64,000 nt of DNA from Zoroaster sp. YZ-2022 (GCA_029582265.1 CM055823.1:10638821-10702820); one strand, 5' to 3'; numbered from the stretch's first letter, positions 22,901 through 35,238 are shown. The notes: a model not told the origin generated them from the letters alone. A program made the numbers and translations.

Positions 22901-24863
22901 GTTGTAACTTAATTTAAACAATGCGAACAGTTTTATACAATAATTGATACCGTGCATCATATTCCGTGTCCTTTCTATGTGGTTGTAATGCAATCGGAAT
23001 CGCTTACGCAGCATAAATCGATTGCAATGAATTATGAACAAATATACAAACGTGCTAGCTATGCAAAAGCGCATAGGCACAAACTTTTGACAGCTGCCTG
23101 TAACGTCTGCCGACATGCCAGACACGCCAGCATAAACACGAGGGAAATATCATTTTCAGGTAAAATTTTACGAAATTTAGGGTCCGGCGACTACTGTGAG
23201 ATTTATACAAACATAAAGTGTTATTTAACCCTCCTATGACTGTAAGGGTCAAAATTAGGAAAATCTGGTAACCACTTACTTAATCAATATTGTAGTTCTC
23301 GTAAAACAGCACCATACAGGAAGAAAACGTTTTCATCTAAGGAAGGATGCTGACACGAAGGCAATCTGAAAAGGTTGTGTGATACGCATCAGTGTTCCTA
23401 CGTTTTAGACGTACGTCGGTCGGTCATGTACGCATTCGACAGTGAAAAGCTCTGCTCAGAAAGCTTCATAATTGACCAATGAAAAGCTCTGCATTGTAAG
23501 CAAGCACCCTGAGCTTCCTCAACTTAATATTTAACAAATTTAACAATAGACAAACCAGGGGCTCCAGCCGTATGAAACAATGCACAGGTGAATTTGTGAT
23601 TTATCTGACAAGCATTACCACGTGGCAGGTCTGTTTTTGGACAGTGGTGGGAGAAACCCTGGACAATGAGGCATTATTAAGCCGAGTTATAGAGTGAGCT
23701 ATTATGCTCACGGAAAGTAGTTATGCAATTAGTTAAGTCCAGTCAGATCTCGAACTACACTGCTGGATCGCCGATCGTTTTTAATATCAAATAAAGTTCA
23801 TAACACTTGATTAATACATGTGGAAACGGTGCATCCAGTGACGTCATTATGACGATTTAAATGGTCTTTAATTACCAGCCTGCAGAGTAATTTGCCGATG
23901 GTCACAATGACCACTTTACGATGGTGCCTTATGTAAAACGAATAATTTGAAGACACAATCTTCCAACAACCAAATAGTTTAACCCTATCACACCTGGGTT
24001 TTTTCGTTCTCAGGCCTTGGGGAGGTGCGTTGTCCGCGCGTTGTGCCTCCTTTGTGTTATCGGTTCGATTAATCGCTTAACCGTATATTTTATGTTCGGT
24101 TACTCGGTTACAATTTTCATGTTGAGTGCCTGAAAAAATTGTTGGCCGGAATTCGGGCGCATTATTTTCGTCCCAATTCCCCCAGTCTAATTACACAGCA
24201 AGTTTTCAAAAATTTAGCCCGTCCCAAAAATTGGTGAAGCTCAAGATGGGTTCCATAGCTTAAAAATAAAATTATGAACCGCACGACAAATTTCATGCTT
24301 TTACTACATGCACTTTTTTGTTTGCTGCTGATCTATATAGGGTAAAACTAATGAGAACTTGAAATAAGGTGGGAAATAAAAACAAAAACTCGAACGATTT
24401 CATGAGGTGTTCAGGTAGTTAACCCAATCGAGTCATTCATAAACTCACCTATTGGCGGTACTTCGTTTCATGAGCTAGTAGTTATAGTAGGCTTAGGCCT
24501 ATAACTCGTACGAGATTCTACTAAAATTGATCGTGAGATTGCAATTTATATGCAATTTTAAATTACAATTTCGCAACAATTTCAGTGGTGTTTTTTTTTC
24601 AAGATCTTTTTTTCAAGTCTTCCAGGAAACACCACTCACACACGGATCTTTTTCCAAAGGTGGAAGTTCGTTCCACCAAAGTTCACAAGCTGCGACTACT
24701 CCATGCAACGCATTTGCTAGACTGATCTTTATCCTAGATCCTCAAAGAGTGACGTCAGATGTTTTTTGTACACTAGATTTGGTGAAATGGTGAATTTGAT
24801 CGTGGCAATTTATATAGCAATTTATATGAAATGGGGAAATTCTGAATTACGATTGCGCAACAA

Positions 24864-25240
24864 TCTCCTCAGTGGGTTTTTCCAAGATGAGAAACAGAAA
24901 AAAGTTACATATGTCTCGCAAACAAGTCTTCTAGGAAACGTTACATAATTTTTTCTGCATTTATTTTTCGTCAATAGCTTTGAAATTGGCATAGAAATCT
25001 AATTTTATAAAAAGTTCTTCAATTCACCGACCAATTCGACTGGCATGGAAGTCTCCTCAGTGGTTTTTTCCAAGATGAGAAACAGAAAGAAGTTATATAT
25101 GTCTAGCAAACAAGTCTTCTAGGAAACGTTACATAATTTCTTCTGCATTTTTTCTTTCGTCAATAGCTTTGAAATTGGCATAGAAATCTAATTTTAAAAA
25201 AAGTTCTTCAGTTTACCGACCAATTCGACTGGCATGGAAG
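24864..25240. repeat. Internal 188-bp tandem duplication
   Basis: TCTCCTCAGTGG starts units at 24864 and 25052; each runs through AGTCTTCTAGGAAACG to GGCATGGAAG. The same pair recurs in copy 2 at about 28403-28779. The right unit ends within the tRNA-like relic. Confidence 0.8.
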
Positions 25241-25294
25241 TCTAGTGGTTTAGAAAGCTCGCTTTGCAAGTAGCACGTGCCGGGAGCAAGACTA
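25231..25294 (+). mobile_element. tRNA-like SINE relic inside the tandem repeat
   Basis: GGCATGGAAGTCTAGTGG, then TTTAGAAAGCTCGC and CGTGCCGGGAGCAAGACT, follow the A-box to B-box order of a tRNA. The B box is degenerate. It matches the relic at 13262 and recurs in the next tandem unit at 28770-28833. Confidence 0.4.
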
Positions 25295-25338
25295 AGTTTT
25301 TCAACATTTTCATAATTTTGTTTATTAATGTTTTATGC

Positions 25339-28300
25339 ATTCTGGTGCACATACGGTAGGTTATTTGAGAAAATAAATCCCAGGTGGTAGAGTGGGAGAG
25401 GTCAGACCTTTTCAAAAATATGATAGCAAAAAGTGACTTTTAAACCTGCCGGAATTTTCACAAAATTTGCCAAAGTGAACAACCACAAAAAACAACATTC
25501 TGGAGTAGGTTTGAAAGTTACTTTTTGCTACAAAGGGGATAATGTCATCAAAAAACAGGAATTTAAATATCAAAGAGCACCTAGGTATTTTCACTACAAT
25601 ATAATAGCCTTTCTTAATGTTACAAACCAAATTTTCGATCAATATGCAGGAACAGAAATGTGTGTGAAGTGCTAAAAGTAGTGTTCTTGTGGAGGTGGGG
25701 CCAGGAGGAGAATGGAACAGCGCATGACTGCACGGGGGCATTTGGCTCATGATAAAATACCTGAAGAGCATGGGAAATGGGAAATCAACAAAATAAATGG
25801 GTTGGGGAGGGAATTTGTGTGCAGCTGGACAACTGCCCCATTTGGTTTATAAATAGGGGTGACTGTGGGGCTCAGGGTGGGTGGGCAAGGTGAGAGACTA
25901 GGAAGGGGAACAGAAATAGGGAAGGAACAGAAATAGGGAAGGGACAAGCATAGGCTGAGGTTGGGGAGGGCTCTAGAAATACATGTATGTGTGCACATGC
26001 TTAATTGATATGCCGTTTCATGATAACCCTTGCCACCTTGGGGTCAGAACATCCATTGCGCAGCAGAACATCGATTACGCAAGTGAGACAGTACTGTGGG
26101 CGATTTAAAGAGACGTGTTCTGCCACACAATCGATGTTCTGAGCCCAAGGTCATCGCTCATGCGCATTATTCAGCATGAACAGCATGAAAAGTTTGTACA
26201 CAGATTGGCCAATTGTCGGGGAAATTCATTGCAAACTTTACAGGTATACGAATGGGAAGAACTCTTGGTCAGGAGCCTATCGGAAGTGTACTTTGCACTG
26301 TATATAGTGTCCTATCAGGGTTAGTATGACTCATGAATCGTACTCGAGTCACCATGTACAATCACTCGTGATTCGGACTCGCCGTTTTAAAACATTAACA
26401 AAATAAAGAATGTTCTTGTTCAACATATTGTTTTAAGTCTTGTAATTTAATTTAAACAATGCGAACAGTTTTATACAATAATTGATACCGTGCATCATAT
26501 TCCGTGTCCTTTCTAAGTGGTTGTAATGCAATCGGAATCGCTTACGCAGCATAAATCGATTACAATGAATTATGAACAAATTATACAAACGTGCTAGCTA
26601 TGCAAAAGCGCATAGGCACAAACTTTTGACAGCTGCCTGTAACGTCTGCCGACATGCCAGACACGCCAGCATAAACGCGAGGGAAATATCATTTTCAGGT
26701 AAAATTTTACGAAATTTAGGGTCCGGCGACTACTGTGAGATTTATACAAACATAAAGTGTTATTTAACTCTCCTATGACTGTAAGGGTCAAAATTAGGAA
26801 AATCTGGTAACCACTTACTTAATCAATATTGTAGTTCTCGTAAAACAGCACCATACAGGAAGAAAACGTTTTCATCTAAGGAAGGATGCTGACACGAAGG
26901 CAATCTGAAAAGGTTGTGTGATACGCATCAGTGTTCCTACGTTTTAGACGTACGTCGGTCGGTCATGTACGCATTCGACAGTGAAAAGCTCTGCTCAGAA
27001 AGCTTCATAATTGACCAATGAAAAGCTCTGCATTGTAAGCAAGCACCCTGAGCTTCCTCAACTTAATATTTAACAAATTTAACAATAGACAAACCAGGGG
27101 CTCCAGCCGTATGAAACAATGCACAGGTGAATTTGTGATTTATCTGACAAGCATTACCACGTGGCAGGTCTGTTTTTGGACAGTGGTGGGAGAAACCCTG
27201 GACAATGAGGCATTATTAAGCCGAGTTATAGAGTGAGCTATTATGCTCACGGAAAGTAGTTATGCAATTAGTTAAGTCCAGTCAGATCTCGAACTACACT
27301 GCTGGATCGCCGATCTTTTTTAATATCAAATAAAGTTCATAACACTTGATTAATACATGTGGAAACGGTGCATCCAGTGACGTCATTATGACGATTTAAA
27401 TGGTCTTTAATTACCAGCCTGCAGAGTAATTTGCCGATGGTCACAATGACCACTTTACGATGGTGCCTTATGTAAAACGAATAATTTGAAGACACAATCT
27501 TCCAACAACCAAATAGTTTAACCCTATCACACCTGGGTTTTTTCGTTCTCAGGCCTTGGGGAGGTGCGTTGTCCGCGCGTTGTGCCTCCTTTGTGTTATC
27601 GGTTCGATTAATCGCTTAACCGTATATTTTATGTTCGGTTACTCGGTTACAATTTTCATGTTGAGTGCCTGAAAAAATTGTTGGCCGGAATTCGGGCGCA
27701 TTATTTTGGTCCCAATTCCCCCAGTCTAATTACACAGCAAATTTTCAAAAATTTAGCCCGTCCCAAAAATTGGTGAAGCTCAAGATGGGTTCCATAGCTT
27801 AAAAATAAAATTATGAACCGCACGACAAATTTCATGCTTTTACTACATGCACTTTTTTGTTTGCTGCTGATCTATATAGGGTAAAACTAATGAGAACTTG
27901 AAATAAGGTGGGAAATAAAAACAAAAACTCGAACGATTTCATGAGGTGTTCAGGTAGTTAACCCAATCGAGTCATTCATAAACTCACCTATTGGCGGTAC
28001 TTCGTTTCATGAGCTAGTAGTTATAGTAGGCTTAGGCCTATAACTCGTACGAGATTCTACTAAAATTGATCGTGAGATTGCAATTTATATGCAATTTTAA
28101 ATTACAATTTCGCAACAATTTCAGTGGGTTTTTTTTTTCAAGATCTTTTTTTCAAGTCTTCCAGGAAACACCACTCACACACGGATCTTTTTCCAAAGGT
28201 GGAAGTTCGTTCCACCAAAGTTCACAAGCTGCGACTACTCCATGCAACGCATTTGCTAGACTGATCTTTATCCTAGATCCTCAAAGAGTGACGTCAGATG

Positions 28301-28877
28301 TTTTTTGTACACTAGATTTGGTGAAATGGTGAATTTGATCGTGGCAATTTATATAGCAATTTATATGAAATGGGGAAATTCTGAATTACGATTGCGCAAC
28401 AATCTCCTCAGTGGGTTTTTCCAAGATGAGAAACAGAAAAAAGTTACATATGTCTCGCAAACAAGTCTTCTAGGAAACGTTACATAATTTTTTCTGCATT
28501 TATTTTTCGTCAATAGCTTTGAAATTGGCATAGAAATCTAATTTTATAAAAAGTTCTTCAATTCACCGACCAATTCGACTGGCATGGAAGTCTCCTCAGT
28601 GGTTTTTTCCAAGATGAGAAACAGAAAGAAGTTATATATGTCTAGCAAACAAGTCTTCTAGGAAACGTTACATAATTTCTTCTGCATTTTTTCTTTCGTC
28701 AATAGCTTTGAAATTGGCATAGAAATCTAATTTTAAAAAAAGTTCTTCAGTTTACCGACCAATTCGACTGGCATGGAAGTCTAGTGGTTTAGAAAGCTCG
28801 CTTTGCAAGTAGCACGTGCCGGGAGCAAGACTAAGTTTTTCAACATTTTCATAATTTTGTTTATTAATGTTTTATGC
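25339..28877. repeat. Large tandem repeat, copy 2 (3539 bp)
   Basis: A complete unit. Its last 2.4 kb differs from copy 1 at only scattered single bases, for example one G/T near 23777 versus 27316. Such identity means very recent duplication, gene conversion, or uncollapsed haplotypes in the assembly. The unit contains an internal 188-bp tandem duplication and a tRNA-like relic. Confidence 0.88.
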
Positions 28878-30306
28878 ATTCTGGTGCACATACGGTAGGT
28901 TATTTGAGAAAATAAATCCCAGGTGGTAGAGTGGGAGAGGACAGACCTTTTCAAAAATATGATAGCAAAAAGTGACTTTTAAACCTGCCGGAATTTTCAC
29001 AAAATTTGCCAAAGTGAACAACCACAAAAAACAACATTCTGGAGTAGGTTTGAAAGTTACTTTTTGCTACAAAGGGGATAATGTCATCAAACAACAGGAA
29101 TTTAAATATCAAAGAGCACCTAGGTATTTTCACTACAATATAATAGCCTTTCTTAATGTTACAAACCAAATTTTCGATCAATATGCAGAAACAGAAATGT
29201 GTGTGAAGTGCTAAAAGTAGTGTTCTTGTGGAGGTGGGGCCAGGAGGAGAATGGAACAGCGCATGACTGCACGGGGGCATTTGGCTCATGATAAAATACC
29301 TGAAGAGCATGGGAAATGGGAAATCAACAAAATAAATGGGTTGGGGAGGGAAGGGTGAGGCTCAGGGTATGAGTGGAGAGGGAATTTGTGTGCAGCTGGA
29401 CAACTGCCCCATTTGGCTTATAAATAGTGGTGACTTTCGGGCTCAGGGTGGGTGGGAAAGGTGAGAGACTAGGAAGGAGAACAGAAATAGGGAAGGAACA
29501 GAAATAGGGAAGGGACAAGCATAGGCCGAGGTTGGGGAGGGCTCTAGAAATACATGTATGTGTGCATATGCTTAATTGATATGCCGTTTCATGATAACCC
29601 TTGCCACCTTGGGGTCAGAACATCCATTGCGCAGCAGAACATCGATTACGCAAGTGAGACAGTACTGTGGGCGATTTAAAGAGACGTGTTCTGCCACACA
29701 ATCGATGTTCTGAGCCCAAGGTCATCGCTTATGCGCATTATTCAGCATGAACAGCATGAAAAGTTTGTACACAGATTGGCCAATTGTCGGGGAAATTCAT
29801 TGCAAACTTTACAGGTATACGAATGGGAAGAACTCTTGGTCAGGACCCTATCGGAAGTGTACTTTGCACTGTATATAGGGTCCTATCAGGGTTAGTATGA
29901 CTCGTGAATCGTACTCGAGTCACCATGTACAATCACTCGTGATTCGGACCGTTTTAAAACATTAACAAAATAAAGAATGTTCTTGTTCAACATATTGTTT
30001 TAAGTCTTGTAATTTAATTTAAACAATGCGAACAGTTTTATACAATAATTGATACCGTGCATCATATTCGGTTGTAGCATAGTGTCCTTTCTATGTGGTT
30101 GTAATGCAATCGGAATCGCTTACGCAGCATAAATCGATTACAATGAATTATGAACGAATATACGAACATGCTAGCTATGCAAAAGCGCATACGCACAAAC
30201 TTTTGACAGCTGCCTGTGCCGACATGTCAGACACGCCAGCATAAACACGAGGGAAATACTCATTTTCATGTAAAATTTTACGAAATTTAGGGTCCGGCGA
30301 CTACTG
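28878..30306. repeat. Large tandem repeat, copy 3 (truncated)
   Basis: It continues the series with near-identity to 25339 onward, carries small insertions (offset rises to about 3571 by 29686) and stops abruptly at CTACTG, 30306, where unrelated sequence begins. Homology to copy 2 ends at about 26735. Confidence 0.85.
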
Positions 30307-31144
30307 CAATCGAAAGTTTATGTGTAATAGGCTATATCTTTATATTCCTATTGAAAATCCGATGGAAATTTCTCATGCAAGAATTGTTGGTTTGTTGGCG
30401 GTTTAGTTTAAAGGATGTCAATCACAGGCCTCTAGCTATGACCTCAATAATGACGTATTTGACCTTAACGTACACAATGCATGCCACACATGTTGTACAT
30501 GACATCGCAGCGAGCACTTGCTGTGCCCAAAAAATAACTAATGAGAATACGTCTTTCTTTGTTAAATTTGGTTTTTCAAATTATATTAGCATAATGAGGT
30601 ACGCTTTGAATTTTGGCAAGTACAGAAGGGTCAAGGCGACGATGGCCACTGTATGTACACGTACATACATACAGTGTACTTGTACATGTGTACATATGAA
30701 TCCATGCATCTATCTTGGGTTACACCCTGATAGCGCCGAGAGGGAATGAACGACAAAAACTTAGCTTTCCAAATGTTCGTTAAATCAAATTCACTTCATT
30801 ATTATTTCAAATTAACTTGTTTGTTATGCTATTTTCCATTTGTTTTCATGGGAACATTGATAATTTCCGCCTAGTATAAATTAATACAAATAGGTTTATA
30901 CTTCGAGATGAGATATTTCACAAAAAAGTTGTCATCAGAAAAAAATTAACAGCCAAAAAATTGATTTATGACGGGACCTGGGACCCACCAAATTCATTCG
31001 GTAAATATTAAAACCATGTTTCTCACCATTTTTGTTGGAGAAATGTTTTATGTTAAAATGTAAATTAAAATAGCAATATTCCGAAAAAAAATAAAATGTC
31101 CATTAAAATAGCGATAGTTTCGATTAAAATAGCGAACAACAAGG
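30307..31144. other. Unique non-coding stretch
   Basis: I recognise no gene. A 132-codon frame at 30351-30749 has no domain and biased composition. A CATA/GTAC-rich palindromic tract (GTACACGTACATACATACAG...) lies near 30654-30698. Confidence 0.5.
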
Positions 31145-31633
31145 GCCCCAGCTAACATGCATACGTCGGCCCAACGTTGGTCAACATAAACATTTACGGT
31201 TGGCCTAACATTGGCAATGGACGTCGTCTTGACGTTAGTTTTTCCATCGGGCCAACGTTGGGCAAATATTGGGCCAATGTCCCCACACAACGTCGGGACA
31301 TGTTGGGCCAACGTCAGCATGCCCAAAGTTTGTACAACGTCTTGGTCATACGTTGGGCCAAAGTAATATTTTATGATCGGCGCAGCGTCGGTAGTTGACG
31401 TCGCCTTGACGTATTTTTCCATCAGGCCAACGTCAAAGACGTTGGACCAACGTTGGGCCAATGTCCCCACAACGTCAGGACATGTTGGGCCAACGTCAGC
31501 ATGCCAAACGTTTGTATAACGTGTTGATCGTACGTTGGGGTAGTTGATGTTGCTTTTGACGTGATGACCAATTGTGAGCATATTTTAGGGACGGAGGGGT
31601 AACTAGTCAGAACAAGACAGTTATTAAACTGCC

Positions 31634-31766
31634 TCTTATGCAATTATGCAATTATGGTTAAGTGTCTTGCACAAGGACACAAGTGTCATGACCGGGATTT
31701 GAACCCACATTCTGCTGCTAACGCCAGAACTTGAGTCCGGTAAGCTAGACCGCTCGGCCACGACAC
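31634..31766 (-). mobile_element. tRNA-Leu(CAA)-derived SINE
   Basis: On the minus strand GTGTCGTGGCCGAGCGGTCT starts a tRNA-Leu-like head. GTGTCGTG pairs with CATGACAC as acceptor stem; the anticodon loop region ACTCAAGTTCT gives CAA; the long variable arm is present; GTGGGTTCAAATCCCGG is a good B box. It is followed by TGTCCTTGTGCAAGACAC and TTAACC, a tail shared by many deuterostome SINEs. It sits inside the 31147-32556 MITE and is therefore younger than it. Confidence 0.8.
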
Positions 31767-31786
31767 CATCCCTATCTCCATTATCA

Positions 31787-31920
31787 TTTTGAAAGAAGCT
31801 GCATGTTCTATGGGTTTTTGTTTTGTAGCCAATCAAAATTCCTGTTACACGGGTAATAACCCTGCAACGGAAATTTTGATTAGCTACAAAATAAAAACGA
31901 AAATAGAACATCTTTCAAAA
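31787..31920. repeat. Hairpin with about 50-bp arms
   Basis: GAAAGAAGCTGCATGTTCTA...AGCCAATCAAAATT on the left pairs imperfectly with AATTTTGATTAGCTACAAAA...TAGAACATCTTTC on the right around a centre of about 30 bases that is itself palindromic (GTTACACGGG..CCCTGCAAC). It is a short fold-back repeat next to the SINE within the MITE. Confidence 0.65.
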
Positions 31921-32557
31921 ACATTTAATGTTTAATGGAGATATGCGCCGACGGGACGTTACGTCACCCACACTATAATTACGTCGTACCAAAGCTGGAA
32001 ATCGGCTTCGTGTAACGCACAATTTTACCAACATCGGCACAACGTATGATGCGCCGTAGTTAGGTTGTACACATTGTAACTACGTTGTGGCAACGTTGAA
32101 AATAGACCTATTTTACTGCACAACATTAAGCAACGTCAGCAAAACAATGATGCGCCGACGTTACGTTGCCCATTTTAAATTTCCGTTGTGCCAACGTTGG
32201 AAATCGACTTCATATACTCGACAACATTTGCCTAAGTCGGCACAACCATGATGCGCCAACGTTACGTTGCCCACATTATAATTACGTGGTGCCAACGTTG
32301 GAAATGGACCTCGTATACTGCATAACCTTTCCCAACGTCGGCACAACCATGATGCGCCGACGTTACGTTGCCCACATTATAAGTACGTGGTGCCAACATT
32401 GAAAATAGACCTATTATACTGCACAACATTTTCCAACGTTAGTGAATTTACCCCGACCTTCACGAAGTTCATCTAACGTCCGTACAACGTCCATATTTTG
32501 CCACTGACTTATTCAACGTTCACCAACGTGGGCCCACCGTATGCATGTTAGCTGGGG

Positions 32558-32859
32558 CGATACATCTTCAAAGTCCAACATATTGAAAGCTACATTTTCT
32601 CCGAATTGCCATGATCTTAAGTTGTAGACCCTTACAACAAAATAACAAACATGGGATATTCATCGTTTTATTCTCCTTTCTTTCGACACTGCAGACATAG
32701 CCCAAAAACAGTGCAGTCATCTCCAGGCAACGTTTCTTAAAATCCATCTACACATATAATTAAAACTTTGCCCACTTTTATACTGTATAGGCCCTACAGC
32801 TGCATGCAATAGACAAAGCATGAATACTGTACATTGCATTAAGTAATTATAACTCATAA
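32558..32859. other. Short non-coding spacer
   Basis: Between the GC-flanked MITE and the LINE 3' region. No gene or repeat recognised. Confidence 0.5.
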
Positions 32860-33700
32860 ATTTCTACGAAAGGGGAAAAGAAGAAAAGAGGAAAGGGGTT
32901 CCAGTGCGGACGGGGGTAGCAACACGGTTTGTGGCGTGAGCTGATCCCACCGAGGTTCCCCCGGGGTGGGGAAGCCACTGGCGTTACTGGTGTGGGCCTT
33001 ATATCCCACTCCAGCGGCTCCCAAAGACAAGGGTTAGAAAAGAAAACAAAATGTCCCCAAAAAGGGGACGAGAGGAGGGGGGACCGAGAGTGGTCAGAAA
33101 AGAGGAGCAAAATAACTAATTATAACCGGATTTAAATCAGCCATGTCAGCTTGTCATTAATGATGGTGAACATTGTGTTATTTATATTCCATTTTTTAAA
33201 GAAATTCATCATCATTACTGACAAGCTTAAAATAGTTATATTCAAAAATGATTTTTGTTTTATTCGATGAGTGAAAATTAAGAGGGAATCAACAAATTTA
33301 GAGGTTCGGTAAAGATTGTAAATGACAAATTTGCAACTGACGATGAAGAAGTTTGACAGGCGCACCGCCTCTTTATTGCGGCCCCTAGCACATGGGATAA
33401 AGGCCCAGTAGAGGTCAGGAAGAAGACGATGTAAAAGACTGTGCAGACAATTAAGTAGAGGTTGGACAGACGGACATGTGATGAAGAGATGCCAGATCGT
33501 CCCCTTATCTCCGCACCATCCACACGTTGAAGACATGGCCGGGTTGAGATGATGTAGTACTTGAAGTGATGGGAGGATATTATGGAGTAGTTTATATTGT
33601 AGGTCCCCGTCATTTTTAGAAGTTGGAGGACTGTAGATAATGCTCTATTGAATGTTTGTGTGTGTCCAGGACTCCATTTTCATGCCAGTTTCTTTTGAAG
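32860..33700 (-). pseudogene. Non-LTR retrotransposon 3' end, broken
   Basis: Minus-strand reading from about 33610 gives LQYKLLHNILPSLQVLHHLN, then C--C at CGWCGDKGTIWHLFITCP (33480-33530): the zinc-knuckle region (CxxC...HxxxxC) typical of the reverse-transcriptase C terminus of LINEs. NFFIVSCKFVIYNLYR follows, also typical. The frame ends at 33132. The polymerase core is missing and frames are shifted upstream, so it is a truncated copy. The GC-rich 3' untranslated region extends to about 32860. Confidence 0.7.
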
Positions 33701-33775
33701 GATGCGAGTTGAGGTTTGTGTTGATGACATTGTAGAGTACTTTGGATGGTGCAGAGATAGCAGTAGTATTAGCTA

Positions 33776-34105
33776 AGCATCTCACACCCCAAAAATGATG
33801 CGCAGCTACGCATCGCTACGCACTAGTATATTGTGAGCATCACACCCCAAAAATGATGCGCAGATGCGGACCAAGCCACGCAGTGGTGAGTTGTTCGCCT
33901 CACGGCAGTGTATGGAGTCACGAAGTGACGATAATGTGAAGAACATGATGCAAGTTGCATCATGTTCTGCGGCGTATGCCAAGACGCAGGATGCGTTTTG
34001 AACGAACCACGTAGTGGTGAGTGGGATCTCTGTCACGATAGTGTAACTGGAAAAAAAACACGTTATTGTTTGATCCAGTTGGGAGGTGCGGGAATGATTG
34101 TAAAT
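33776..34105 (+). repeat. Left terminal inverted repeat (330 bp)
   Basis: It matches 35268-35586 in inverted orientation at roughly 90 percent by eye. Within it short perfect hairpins follow one another: TCACGAAGTGA, the 27-base palindrome at 33941-33967 (GAACATGATGCAA arms), ACGCAGGATGCGT and CCACGTAGTGG. This copy carries a few extra bases (a second CACACCCCAAAAATGATGCG) relative to the right one. Confidence 0.85.
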
Positions 34106-34780
34106 TTGTTGATACGGGTTTCCAGGGAGATCGATGAATTCCCTTCTTTTCTGGCGATGTATATCGAGGGCATTTTATTCACATAGACGGTGACGTTACT
34201 GATATCGGCGATGGCCCATTTCGTGTCTGGACGTGTATGTAGGGTGTGTTGTGGCACGTCCATGTCGTGTATCTTTTGGAGGAAATTTAAAAAATCATCT
34301 TCTGAAGCTATAGTGACCGGGTCGGGTAAAAAACGCGCGTTATTAAAACTGGCATGGTAATACCGTAACTCACCCGTCTCTATATGTCGTAAAACAAACC
34401 CGAATGAAAGGTTTATTTTACATCTGGATGTAAAAGTGGGAAAAATATCCCTTAACCCTTCGTCGAGGGAGACACCACCGGGTAACCCTACTCTTGGAAA
34501 GGGAGGTCCCAACCGTAAATTTTACACATCTTGAATTGCGCGGCGAGGAATTTGGTATATGCATGTTTTTCAAAATAGCATATTTTAAGGCTTCCGTCCT
34601 AGAAATTACTAAAATGTGTACCGAGTTTGGAGGGATACTGTTCCACCCTCGGATTTCGGGATCAATATTTATTGCACAACGTATAAGTTCTAGGAGTAAA
34701 ACACTGCCGTGATTATCTACGGTGTTGTAAAAATCTTGGAGAATAATGGTAGACATGTTGGCAACCGGCGTAGGAATCAA
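34063..34780 (-). pseudogene. Broken Polinton/adinto-like coding relic
   Basis: Two overlapping minus-strand frames, 34418-34780 (120 codons) and 34063-34512 (149 codons), look like one coding region broken by a frameshift in the overlap. The second contains FGFVLRHIETGELRYYH, a block ending DTKWAI, and NVTVYVNKMP, which resemble a segment I associate with proteins of Polinton-like or adintovirus-like elements near the family B DNA polymerase; that memory is not certain. It lacks polymerase catalytic motifs, and the frame runs into the left terminal repeat, so the end is not native. It is not expected to be functional. The surrounding long inverted repeats support the assignment. Confidence 0.45.
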
Positions 34781-34827
34781 TATATGTAACTACTATAGAA
34801 ATATCAAACTAGATAAACTAAAACTCA

Positions 34828-35015
34828 AATGGACGGCGGGGTCAAACCATCGAGCCTAAACGAAGTTTGTATAGTCCGCTGCGACAAAAGGTCTTTGAAT
34901 CGAAAACTTATACACACCGCATCAAGGACGACCTTAATTAAATTTAAAATAAGTAATGGATGGAGGGGTCGAACCATCGAGCCGAAACGGAGTTTGTATA
35001 GCCCGCTGCGACAAC
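34828..35015. repeat. Two direct repeats, 127-bp spacing
   Basis: ATGGACGGCGGGGTCAAACC at 34828 and ATGGATGGAGGGGTCGAACC at 34955 begin blocks of about 60 bp sharing CATCGAGCC, AAACG-AGTTTGTATAG and CCGCTGCGACAA. On the minus strand GGTTCGACCCC resembles a B box but no tRNA fold is evident. Confidence 0.7.
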
Positions 35016-35150
35016 AATTTATGCCTAGTCATATAATGGACGACCAGACCCACACCGAGAGTGCGGGAAAATAGACGCGGGACATTAAAAATAAATAAAT
35101 AAATTCATAAATACAATAACCCACTGCATGGTCGACCCGCCCTTTTCTCC

Positions 35151-35238
35151 TTCCTCGACGTCTTGACAGACGTCGAGGAACCCGCCGCTTTGTTTTCACT
35201 TCGTGAAAATACAAACGAGACGTCAATGTCTCGTTTGT
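35151..35238. repeat. Cluster of three perfect hairpins
   Basis: 35151-35180 has 12-bp arms (TTCCTCGACGTC) and a 6-base loop. 35193-35209 has 7-bp arms (TTTTCAC) and a 3-base loop. 35211-35238 has 11-bp arms (ACAAACGAGAC) and a 6-base loop. All three are perfect and lie within 88 bases just inside the right terminal repeat. Confidence 0.9.

Larger units (their letters stand above)
20336..25338. repeat. Large tandem repeat, copy 1 (expanded)
   Basis: This block aligns with copy 2 at 25339-28877. From about 23000 to 25338 it is almost identical to the next copy at an offset of 3539 bases. Its left part differs: after the shared start (GCACATACGG, CCCAGGTGGTAGA) there is an extra stretch of roughly 1.4 kb (about 20500-21890) containing diverged AACTTCCGG/AGGAAGTTC motifs. 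No gene is recognised; the open frames shared between copies have no domains. Confidence 0.85.
31147..32556. mobile_element. MITE with CCCAGCTAACA ends and GC target duplication
   Basis: The left end CCCAGCTAACATGCATACG is inverted at the right end (TATGCATGTTAGCTGGG). GC flanks both ends (31145-31146 and 32557-32558), a 2-bp duplication. The interior is made of repeats: two copies of a block with TTGGGCCAACGTCAGCATGCC (about 31230-31400 and 31430-31550), and about four copies of a unit with GCGCCGACGTTACGTTGCCC (about 31940-32420). CCAACGTTGG palindromes recur throughout. A SINE and a palindrome interrupt it at 31580-31925. There is no transposase; superfamily not assigned. Confidence 0.75.

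Noticed and set aside
20336..30306. CRISPR-like or gene-cluster interpretation of the repeats
   Set aside because: Units are kilobase-scale tandem duplications with no spacers and no conserved coding frame.
30351..30749. 132-codon + strand frame
   Set aside because: Thr/Cys/His-rich tail comes from a CATA/GTAC simple-repeat tract; no domain.
31048..31581. 177-codon minus frame in the MITE
   Set aside because: It reads through the internal repeats (recurrent TLAQHVPT-type blocks), a consequence of repetition.
34828..35015. Pair of tRNA genes suggested by GGTTCGACCCC on the minus strand
   Set aside because: No acceptor, D or anticodon stems can be built; kept only as direct repeats.
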